Shown: positions 10,859 through 21,553 of the stretch, piece by piece
How the letters are laid out: each line of letters starts with the position of its first letter
How positions within the stretch are numbered: position 1 is the first letter of the stretch
Assembly (NCBI GenBank): GCA_035048815.1
Contig: JAUCBN010000042.1
Span: forward strand, 9,858,001-9,922,000
Direction: 5' to 3'
DNA from: Abelmoschus esculentus
Lineage: Eukaryota; Streptophyta; Magnoliopsida; Malvales; Malvaceae
DNA length: 64,000 nucleotides
The notes under the pieces: model-generated
Seen by the model: the letters and a program-made list of their open reading frames with translations, nothing else
Told to the model about the DNA's origin: nothing
Databases searched by the model: none
Translations under genes and position numbers: made by a program

Positions 10859-12017
10859 TGTAAAACTAAAATTGATTTTGATATAACAATTAAGTATAAG
10901 GACTACTTTGCAATAAATTTTTAAGTTCCTAAGTTAAACTTTGATTTCAAGTCAAATCAAAAACTTTGAAATTAATTTTCAAAGTGTTTATACACGAGGG
11001 TATCGATACCCTAAGAACAGGTATCGATACCGGCCTGGGTTTTAAAGCCTTGTTCTTGAAACCAAGAACAAGTATCGAAACATGGTTCGATACCTTTTCA
11101 TCACTGCCAACACCTATTTCGAACCACTATCGAACCAGTTCGATTATTTTAATTAATTTTAAAATCATTTGAAAATATGACTCTAGGTATCGATACCAGT
11201 ATCGATACACCCCTTAATCCCCAACGGTTATTTTAGCATTAAATGAGTCGACCATTGATGGTAATTAAGACTTTGAATGAGGGTTAGTCACTTTTGAAAC
11301 ATGGTTTGATACCGGCCTTTACAGTTTCATAAAGGTATCGAAGCATGTATCGATACCCCTTGTAGTAAATGCAGAATAACTCTTTTTATTTTGGTCTGTT
11401 TTGAAATAGGTTCTTCGTGTTTCGATACCGCCTGCTGAAGAATGCATTTATGATGGGAAAATGAAGTTCCAACAACCTTATTGACATTCCCAACAACTAC
11501 AACGGTTAGAAATCAATGAGAAGGTATAAAATGAAGCATTCTCAACAGCATTAACACCTAATGATCCACAAGACAACATCCTAGCATCAAATCCAACACC
11601 TTGAGCTTAATAGCTACATCTTGTAACCCAACTCTTGGAGATTTTCTTTGTAATATTGTTTTAGAGTTTAGGGAGTGTTTTTTATTGTATTGGGGTAAAA
11701 TCTTCTATTTGAGAGTTTAAATTTGTCTTTCCTTTTCTTGTAACCTTGTGGGGTTAAATCAATCTTTAGGTAGAAAGATTGATTCGTTGTGTAACGGTTA
11801 TCCCTTGAACCGAGAAAAATGTCAAATTCAATAGTGAATTGGGTTGAAAATCCTTAGTGGGAGCTAAGGTAGTGGATGTAGGTGCTTGTTCGAAGGCCAA
11901 ACCACTATAAATCTTTGTGTTCTTTATTTTCCATTGTTTTACCGGAAAATCTTTCACCAAATTTTTAATTGCCAATTCACCCCCTCTTGGCCATTCCATA
12001 GATCAATCAACTCAACA
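10859..12017 (+). repeat. 5' LTR of the plus-strand copia element
   Basis: 1159 bp from TGTAAAACT to CTCAACA, followed after one base by the primer site. It contains a TATA box at 11525-11530 and an unusual cluster of GGTATCGATACC-type palindromes (10999-11010, 11020-11031, 11186-11197, 11199-11208, 11347-11357). No second LTR is present, so the left edge rests on the TG terminus and the end of copia integrase homology. Confidence 0.75.
11525..11530 (+). promoter_or_regulatory. copia LTR TATA box
   Basis: TATAAA in the context AAGGTATAAAATGAAGC, about 490 bases before the LTR end. Transcription from it would run through gag and into the satellite array at 12911. Confidence 0.5.
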
Positions 12018-12018
12018 A

Positions 12019-12032
12019 TTAGTATCAAAGCC
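12019..12032 (+). other. primer-binding site, tRNA-iMet type
   Basis: TTAGTATCAAAGCC, differing from the initiator-Met tRNA complement at two G-to-A positions, located right after the LTR. Confidence 0.65.
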
Positions 12033-12104
12033 TAATTTTTAAAGAGATTCACATTTACCAAAGAAGATCCAAGGTGTGTTGACCATATCTACAAGAAAAA
12101 TCAA

Positions 12105-12910
12105 ATGGCCTCCACCTCCGATACATGGAATAAGTCACACTCCATCATCGAGCCACCCTTCTTCAATGGGGATAATTACCCCTATTGGAAGAATAGGATG
12201 AGATTGTTCATCAACTCCAATGACTATGTTCTTTGGGATATAATTGAAGATGGACCTTCAATTCCGATGAAGCAAGAAGGTGACCTACAAGTTCCAAAGT
12301 CAAGAACCGAGATGACGGTAGAAGAAAGAAGGAGAATGTCAACAAACGACAAGGCACTTCATATTTTGTTTTGTGCTCTTGGTCTCGACATTTATTCAAA
12401 AATGTCATCGTCCAAAGTGCTAAGGAAGATTAGGATCCTCTAAAGACAACGTATGAAGGCACCAATGATGTCAAAGAAACTAAGATCGGCCTTCTCAATC
12501 TTAACTATGAGAATTTCAAGATGAAACCGGATGAGGATATCACCAAGATGTTTGAAAGATTCTCCGTAATCGTCAACGTGCTTAAAGGATTAAGTGAAAT
12601 CATTCTGGAGGAGAAATTAGTTCGGAAGCTCATCTATTCCCTTCCCGAGTCTTGGGATAGCAAAAGGACCGCCATCATTGAAGCCAAAGACTTGAAGGCA
12701 TTAAAGCTTGATGCTCTCGTGGGCTCACTTCTCACCCTGAGATTATGAAGAAAGGGAGAGAAGAAGAAAAGAAGAGAGATGAAAAAAATGTGGAGAAGAA
12801 AGAGGTGGAAACTAAGAAACAAGGGATTGCCCTCAAAGCCTCTCTACCCCTAGAGGTGGGCAATTTAAGTGAAGAAGAGGAATTAAAAGAATTGGCTATG
12901 GTAGATGCAT
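12105..12910 (+). pseudogene. gag: copia gag, frameshifted and fused to satellite
   Basis: Reads in three consecutive pieces. 12105-about 12425 starts MASTSDTWN and includes FFNGDNYPYWKNRM, typical of plant copia Gag. About 12440-12735 contains YEGTNDVKETK, KLIYSLPESWD and a KDLKALKLDAL stretch. 12745-12910 is Lys/Glu-rich (KKGREEEKKRDEK). Frameshifts near 12425 and 12735 separate them. The third piece continues in frame into satellite, giving a 194-codon hybrid ORF to 13329. The zinc knuckle expected after the charged region is missing, replaced by repeats. Upstream are the LTR and primer site, so this is the true 5' gene of the element. Confidence 0.8.
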
Positions 12911-14490
12911 CACGCTCAAAGAGAGGGACCGATCATTATGACATACGCTCGAATAGAGCGGTCATTCACCGCGACATACGCTCAATGAGAGGGGTTGTCC
13001 ATCACAATTTACTCTCTAAGAAAGGAATCGTTCATTATGACAAACACTCGAAGAGAGGGGTCATTCATCGTGATATACGCTCAAAGAGAGGGGTCGTCCA
13101 TCACGGTATACGCTCAAAGAGAGGGACCTTTCATTTTAACATGCACTCGAGGAGAGGGTTGATTTATCGCGACATACGCTCAAAGAGATGGGTCGTCCAT
13201 CACAGTATACACTCTAAAAAAGGGATCATTACATGCACTCAAAGAGAGGGGTTATTCATCGCGACAAACGCTCAAAGAGAAGGGTCGTCCATCACGGATC
13301 TGCTCACAACGAGGGACCGTTCATTCTGACATGCACTTGAAGAAAGGGGTCCTTCACCGTGGCATACGCTCAATGAGAGGGGTCGTCCATCACAAAATAC
13401 GCTCAAAGAGAGGGACCGTTCATTATGACATGCACTCGAAGAGAGGAGTAATTCACCGCGACATATGCTCAAACACAAGGGGTCGTATATCATGGTATAC
13501 GCTCAAGGAGAGGGATCGTTCACCATGACATGCACTCAAAGAGAGGGGCCATTCCTCTCGACATACACTTAAAGAGAGGAATCATCCATCACGGGATACG
13601 CTCATAAAGAGGGACCGTTCACCATGACATGCACTCGAAGAGAGGGGTCATTCATTATGAAAAACACTCAAAGAGAGGGGATGTCCATCACGGGATATGC
13701 TCAAAGATAGGGACCGGTCATTATGACATACGCTCGTATAGAGCGGTCATTCACCGCGACATACGCAAAAGAGAGGAGTCGTCCATCACGATTTACGCTC
13801 TTAAAAAGAAACTGTTCATTATGACATTGACACGAAGAGAGGGGTCATTCACCGCGACATACACTCAAAGAGAGGGGTCATTCATCACCGTATACGCTCT
13901 AAGAAAGGGACGGTTCATTATGACATGAACTCGAAAAGAGGGGTCATTCATCGCGACATACGCTCAAAAGAGGGGTCGTCCATCATAGTATTTGCACAAA
14001 GAGATGAATCTTTCACCATGAAATGCACTTGAAGAAAGGAGTCATCCATCGTGACATACGCTCAAAAAGAGGGGTCTCGATCACGGTATACGCTCAAAGA
14101 GCCCTTCATTATGACATGCCCTCGAAGAGGGGTCATTCATTGCAACCTACGCTCAAAGAGAGGGGTTGTCCATCACAGTATACACTCAAAGAGAGGGACT
14201 GTTCACCATGAAATGCACTCAAAGAGAGGAGTCATTGATCGCAACATACGCTCAATCAAAGAGAGGGTCATCGATCATGGTATACGCTCAAAGAGAGGGA
14301 CCGTTGATTATGACATGCACTCAAAGAGACGTGTCATTCATCGCGACATACTCTCAAAGAGTCCATCATGGTATACGCCCAAAGAGTGGGACTGCTCACC
14401 TTAACATGCACTCGAATAGAAGAGTTTTTATTCATCGCAAAATACGGTCAAAGAGAGGGGTCGTCCATCACGGTATACGCTCAGAGAGAG
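12911..14490 (+). repeat. segmental duplication within the satellite, copy 1
   Basis: Matches 20010-21553 at a near-constant offset of about 7100 bases, including rare variants (GCTCGTATAGAGCGG at 13731, TTCATTATGAAAAACACTC at 13651, CAAACACAAGGGGTCG at 13468). The second copy lacks about one monomer near 14240-14280. The right end contains the unoccupied form of the nest A insertion site (about 14485-14496). Confidence 0.85.
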
Positions 14491-17400
14491 GGAACATTCA
14501 TTATGACATATGCTAGAAAAAAGGGGTTATTCACCGCATCATACTCTCAAAGAGAGGTGTCGTCCATCACGGTATACGCTCTAAGAAAGGGATTGTTCAT
14601 TATGACAAGCACTCAAAGAGAGGGGTCAATCATCGTGACATACGCTCAAAGAGAAGGGTCGTCCATCAGGGTATACGCTCTAAGAAAGGGACTGTTTTAT
14701 TTTGAGATGCACTTGAAGAGAGGTGTCATTCATCATGATGTACGTTCAAAGAGAGGGGTCGACCATCATGGTATACGCTCAAAGAGAGGGATCATTCACC
14801 ATGACATGCACTAAAAGGGAGGGGTCATTCACATCGAGACATATGCTCAAAGAAAAGGATCGTCCATCACGGGATACAATCAAAGAGAGGGACCGATTAT
14901 TACGACTAACACTCGAAGGGAGGGGTCATTCACTGCAACATACCCTCAAAGAGAGGGATCGTACATCGCGATATACGCTCAAAGTATGGTTCCGTTCATT
15001 ATGACATGCACTCGAAGAGAAGGGTCATTCATAGCGACAAATTCACAATGAGAAGGGTCGTCCATCACGGTAAACACTCTAAGAAAGTGACAGTTCATTA
15101 TGTCATGCACTCGAAGAGAGGAGTCATTCAACGCGACATACACTCAAAGAGAGGGGTCATCCATCACGACATACGCTCAAAGAGAGGGAACATTTATTAT
15201 GACATACGCTCGAAGAAAGGGGTCATTCACTGTGACATATGCTCAAAGAGAGGGGTCATCCATCATGGTATACGCTCAAAGAAAAGGACTGTTCATTATG
15301 AAATTCTCTCGAAGAGAGGGGTCATTTACTGCGACATACGCTCAGCGAGAGGGTTCGTCCATCACGGTATACGCTCTAAGAAAGGGACCGTACATTATGA
15401 CATGCACTCGAAGAGAGGGGTCATTCATCGTGATATACGCTCAAAGAGAGGGGTCGTCCAACACGGTATACCCTCAAAGAGGGGGAACTTTCATTGTAAC
15501 ATGCACTCGAAGAGAGGGCTCATTCATCGCGACATACGCTTAAAGAGATGGGTTATCCATCACAGTATACACTCTATGAAAGGGATCATTACATGCACTC
15601 AAAGAGAGGGGTCATTCATCACGACAAACGCTCAAAGAGAAGGGTCGTCCATCACGGTATCCGCTCATAAAGAGGGACCGTTCATTATGACATCCACTAG
15701 AAGAGAGGGGGTTATTCAATGTGGCATACGCTCAAAGAGAGGGGTCGTCCATCACAATTTACGCTCAAAGAGAGGGACCGTTAATTACGACCAACACTTG
15801 AAGAGAGGGGTCATTCACCGCGACATACGCTCAGAGAAAAGGGTTGTCCATCTCGGTATACGTTCTAAGAAAGGGACCATTCATTATGACCTACTCTCGA
15901 TGAGAGGGGTCATTCACCGCGACATATGCTCAAACAAAAGGGTCGTCCACCACGGTATATGCTCTAAGAAAGTGACCGTTAATTATGACATGCACTAGAA
16001 GAGAAGGAGTATCACCAGGACATACAGTCGAAGACAGGAATCATTCGTCGTGACTTACGCTCAAAGAGAGTGGTCATCCAACACGACATATGGTCAAAAA
16101 GAGGGGTTGTCCATCACGATATACGCTCAAAGAGAGGGACCGATCATTATGAAATACTCTCGAACAGAGGTGTCATTCACTGTGACATACGCTAAAAGAG
16201 AGGAGTCGTGCATCACTACATACGCTCTAAGAAAGGGAATGTTCATTATGATATGCACTCGAAGAGAGGGGTTATTTATCGCGAGATACACTCAAAGAGA
16301 AGGGTCGTCCATTACGATATACGGTCAAAGAGAGGGATTGTTCACTATGACATGAACTCGAAGAGAGGGGTCCTTCATTACGACATACACTCAAAAAGAG
16401 GGGTCATCTATCATGGTATACGCTTAAAGAGAAGGGTCTTTCTTTATGCCAAACCCTCAAAGAGAGGGGTTATTCATGGTGATATACGCCAAAAGAAGGG
16501 TCATCCATCACGGTATACGCTTTAAGAAAGGGACCGTTCATTATGACATGCACTCAAAGAGAGGGATCGTTCATCTCGGCATACGATCAAATGGAGGGGT
16601 CGTCCATGGTTTACGCTCAAAGAGAGGAATCGTTCACAATGTCATGCTCAAAGAGAGGGGTCATTCATCGCAACATAGTCTCAAAGGGAGGGGTTGTCCG
16701 TAATGACATACGCTCAAAGAGAGGGGTCATTCACCGTGACATACGCTCAAAGAGAGGGTCATCCATCACGGTATACGCTCTATGAGAGTGAACGCTCATT
16801 ATGACATGCAATCGAAGAAAGGGGTCATCAATCACGATATACGCTCAAAGAGAGGGGACGTCCATCACAGTATACGCACAACGAGAGGAACCATTCACCA
16901 TGACATGCACTCGAACAGAGGTGTTATTCATCGTGACATACGCACAGTGAGAAAGGTCATCCATCAATATATACGCTTTAAGAAAGGGACCGTTCATTAT
17001 AACATACTCTCAAAGAGAGGGGTCGTCAATCACGGTATACGCTCAAAGAGAGGGACCTTTCATTTTAAATGCACTCGAGGAGAGGGCTGATTCATCACGA
17101 CATACGCTCAAAGAGATGGGTGGTCCATCACAGTATACACTCTAAGAAAGGGATCATTACATGCACTCAAAGAGAGGGGTCATTCATCGCGACAAACGCT
17201 CAAAGAGAAGGGTCGTCCATCACGGTATCTGCTCACAAAGAGGGACCGTTCATTATGACATGCACTCGAAGAGAGGGGTCATTCACCGTGGCATACGCTC
17301 AAAGAGAGGGACCGTTCATTACGACCAACACTCAAAGAGAGGGGTCATTCACCGCCACTTATGCTCAAAGATAGGGTCATCCATCACAGTATACGCTCTA

Positions 17401-20009
17401 TGAAAGGGACCATTCATTATGACCTACTCTCGAAGAGAGGGGTCATTCATCGCAATATACGCTCATATAGAGGGGTCGTCCATCATGGTATGCGCTCAAA
17501 GAGAGGGACCTTTCATTGCAACATGCAATCGAAGAAAGGGCTCATTCATCGCGACATACGCTCAAAGGGATGGGTCGTCCATCACAGTATACACTCTAAG
17601 AAAGGGATCATTACATGCACAAAAAGAGAGGGGTCATTCATCGCGACAAACGCTCAAAGAGAAGGGTCGTCCATCACTGTATCCGCTCATAAAGAGGGAT
17701 CGTTCATTGTGACATACACTCAAAAAGATGGGCCGATTACCGTGGCATACGCTCAAAGAGAGGGGTCGTCCATCACAATATACGCTCAAAGAGAGGGACC
17801 GTTCATTACGACCAACACTCGAAGAGAGGGGTCATTCACCGTGACATACGCTCAAAGAGAAGGGTCGTCCATCACGGTATACTCTCTAAGAAAGGTACCA
17901 TTCATTATGACCTACTCTCGATGAGTGGGGTCATTCACCGCGACATATGCATAAAGAGAAGGGTCATCCATCATGGTATATGCTCTAAGAAAGGGACTGT
18001 TAATTATGACATGCGCTAGAAGAGGACTGTTCACCAGGACATATAGTCGAAGACAAAAATTATTCATCACGACTTACGCTCAAAGAGAATGGTTGTCCGA
18101 CACGACATACACTCAAAAAGAGGGGTCATCAGTCACGGTATACGCTTAAAGAGAATGGCCTTTCATTATGACAAACCCTTAAAGAGAGGGGTTATTCATC
18201 GCGATATATGCCAAAGAGAAGGGTCATCCATGACGGTATACGCTCTATAAGAAAGGGACCGTTCATTATGACATACACTCGAAGAGAGGGGTCATTCATC
18301 TCGACGTACGATCAAATGGAGGGGTCGTCCATCATGGATTACGCTTAAAGAGAGGAATCGTTCACAATGTCATGCTCAAAAAGAGGGGTCATTCATCGCG
18401 ATAGTCTCAAATAGAGGGTTTGTCCGTCACGGCATACGCTCAAAGAGTGGGGTCGTCCATCACAGTATATGCTCAAAGAGGGACTACTCACCATGAAATG
18501 TACTAGAAGGAAGGGGTCATTCATTGCAACGTACGCTCAAAGATAGGGTCACCGATCAAGGTATAAGCTCAAAGAGAGGGACAGTTGATTATGATATGAA
18601 CTCAAGGAGAGGTGTCATTCATTGCGACATACTCTCAAAGAGAGAGGTCATCCATAACGGTATATGTTCTAAGAAGTGGACCGTTCAATATGACATGCAC
18701 TCGAAGAGAGGGATCATTCACTGCGACATACGCTCAAAAAGAGAGGTCGTCCATCACAGTATGCGCTCTAAGAAAGGGACCGTTCATTATTACATGCATT
18801 CGTAGAGAGGGGTCATTGATCGCGATATGCGCTCAAAGAGAGGGATCATCCATCACGGTATCCGCTCAAAGATAAGGATCGTTCACCATGACATGCACTA
18901 GAATAAAGGGGTCATTCATCGCGACATACGCTGAAAGAGAGGGGTCATCCATCACTGTATACGATCAAAGAGAGGGACAATTCACCATGACAAATGCTCA
19001 AAGTGAGTGGCCGTTATGACATACGCTCAAAGAGAGGGACCAATTATTGTGGCATACGCTCGAATAGAGCGGTCATTCACCGCGACATACGCTCAATGAG
19101 AGGGGTTGTCCATCACGACTTACGCTCAAAGAGTGGAACCGTTCATTATGACATGCATTGGAAGAGAGGGGTCATCCAATGCGAAATACGCTCAAAGAGA
19201 GGGGTCGTCCATCATGCCATATGCTCAAAGAGAGGGAACGTTCACTATGGAATACGCTTGAAGAGAGGCGTCATTCATCGCGGTATACGCTCAGAGAGGG
19301 ATCATCCATCACGGTATACGCTCTAAGAAAGGAACTGTTCATTATGACATGCACCCCAAAAGATGGATCATTCATCACGGTATAGTCTCAGAGAGAGGGG
19401 TCATCCATCACGGTATACGCTCTAAGAAAGGGACCGATCATTATGACATGCACTCGAAGAGAGGGGTCATTCATCGCGACATACGCTAAAAGCGAGGGGT
19501 CGTCCATTATGATATTCACTCAAAGAGAGGGATCTTTCACCATGACATGCACTTGAAGAGAGGGGTCATTCACCACGACATACGCTCAAAAAGGGAGGAA
19601 CCGTTCATTATGACATGCACTCGAAGAAAGGGGTCATTCACGGTATATGTTCTAAGAAGAGGACCGTTCATTATGATATGCACTTGAAGACAGGGGTCAT
19701 TCACCACGACATACGCTCAAAAAGGGAGGAACCATTCATTATGACATGCACTCGAAGAAAGGGGTCATTCACCGCGACATACGCTCAAAGAGAGGGTTCG
19801 TCCATCACGGATATGTTCAAAGAGAGGGACCGTTCACCATGAATTGCACTCAAAGATAGGGGCCATTCATCGCGACATACGCTCAAAGAGAGGAGTCGTC
19901 CATCACGATATATGCTCAATGAGAGGGACAATTCACCATGACATGCACTCGAAGAAAGGGGTCATTCTTCATGACAAATGCTCAAAAAGAGGTGTCGTCC
20001 ATCACGAGA

Positions 20010-21553
20010 TACGCTCAAAGAGAGGGACTGACCATAATGACATACGCTCGAATAGAGCGGTCATTCACCGTGACATACGCTCAATGAGAGGGGTTGTCCA
20101 TCAAGATTTATTCTCTAAGAAAGGAACCGTTCATTATGACATACACTCGAAGAGAGGGGTCATTCATCGCGATATACGCTCAAAGAGAGGGTTCGTCTAT
20201 CACGGTATACGCTCAAAGAGAAGGACCTTTCATTTTAACATGCACTCGAGGAGAGGGTTGATTCATCGCGACATACGCTCAAAGAGATGGGTCGTCCATC
20301 ACAGTATACACTCTAAGAAAGGGATCATTACATGCACTCAAAGAGAGGGGTCATTCATCGCGACAAACGCTCAAAGAGAAGGGTCGTCCATCACGGTATT
20401 TAATCAAAACGAGGGACCGTTCATTATGACATGTACTCGAAGAAAGGGGTCCTTCACCGTGGCATACGCTGAACGAGAGGGGTCGTCCATCACAAAATAC
20501 GCTCAAAGAGAGGAACCGTTCATTATGATATGCACTCGAAGAGAGGAGTCATTCACCGCGACATATGCTCAAACACAAGGGGTCGTATATCATGGTATAC
20601 GCTCAAGGAGAAGGATCGTTCACCATGACATGCACTCAAAGAGAGGGGCCATTCATCTCGACATACACTTAAAGAGAGGAATCATCCATCACGGGATACG
20701 CTCATAGAGAGGGACCGTTCACCATGACATGCACTCGAAGAGAGGGGTCATTCATTATGAAAAACACTCAAAGAGAGGGGATGTCCATCACGGGATATGC
20801 TCAAAGATAGGGACCGGTCATTATGACATACGCTCGTATAGAGCGGTTATTCACCGTGACATACTTAAAAGCGAGGGGTTGTCCATCACGATTTACGCTC
20901 TTAGAAGGAAACTGTTCATTATGACATTGACACGAAGAGAGGGGTCATTCACCGCGACATACACTCAAAGAGAGGGGTCATTCATCACGGTATACGCTCT
21001 AAGAAAGGGACGGTTCGTTATGACATGAACTCGAAAAGAGGGGTCATTCATCGCGACATACGCTCAAAAGAGGGGTCGTCCATCATGGTATACACACAAA
21101 GAGAGGGATCTTTCACCATGAAATGCACTTGAAGAAAGGAGTCATCCATCGCGGCATACGCTCAAAAAGAGGGGTCTCGATCACGGTATACGCTCAAAGA
21201 GCCCTTCATTATGACATGCCCTCGAAGTGGGGTCATTCATTGCGACCTACGCTCAAAGAGAGGGGCATCCATCACAGTATACACTCAAAGAGAGGGACTG
21301 TTCACCTTGAAATGCACTCGAAGAGAAGAGTCATTCATCGCAACGTACGCTCAAAGAGAGGGACCGTTGATTATGACATGCACTCAAAGAGACGTGTCAT
21401 TCATCGCGACATAATCTCAAAGAGTCCGTCACGGTATACACCCAAATAGTGGGACTGCTCACCATGACATGCACTCGAATAGAGGGATTTTATTCATCGC
21501 GACATACAGTCAAAGAGAGGGGTCGTCCATCACGGTATACGCTCAAAGAGAGG
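20010..21553 (+). repeat. segmental duplication within the satellite, copy 2
   Basis: Paralogue of 12911-14490, interrupted at its right end by nest A. Satellite resuming at 33165 continues the match to 14490 onward (GGAACATTCATTATGACATA, then GACAAGCACTC). Confidence 0.85.

Larger units (their letters stand above)
10859..12910 (+). mobile_element. Ty1/copia element, 5' LTR and gag only
   Basis: Plus strand: LTR (10859-12017), iMet-type primer site (12019-12032), leader, and gag (12105-12910), then an abrupt change to satellite. It sits inside the pol of the minus-strand copia element, so it inserted there; its own 3' part and the 5' part of the host element have both been lost, replaced by satellite. 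Confidence 0.8.
12911..21553 (+). repeat. 33-bp satellite array, block 1
   Basis: About 260 monomers of 33 bp. Three classes alternate: one with GGTCATTCATCGCGACATAC, one with GTCGTCCATCACGGTATAC, one with GACCGTTCATTATGACATGC, each ending in a GCTCAAAGAGAG/GCTCTAAGAAAG-type tail, so the regular unit is a 99-bp trimer. Monomers missing 6 bp (GGGATCATTACATGCACTC) recur at about 13222, 15582, 17150, 17604 and 20321 and mark larger duplications. The three forward frames of common monomers lack stops, so long ORFs (for example 15006-15998) arise automatically. The right end is the insertion site of nest A. Confidence 0.95.

Noticed and set aside
10054..11172. plus-strand ORFs across the copia region
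   Set aside because: The first is antisense to copia integrase; the last lies inside the copia LTR palindrome cluster with no protein similarity.
15006..15998. 330-codon ORF, candidate repeat protein
   Set aside because: It is wholly 33-bp satellite. Overlapping forward frames are also open for hundreds of bases, start codons come from the ATGCACTC/ATGACATG words of the repeat, and there is no upstream gene structure.
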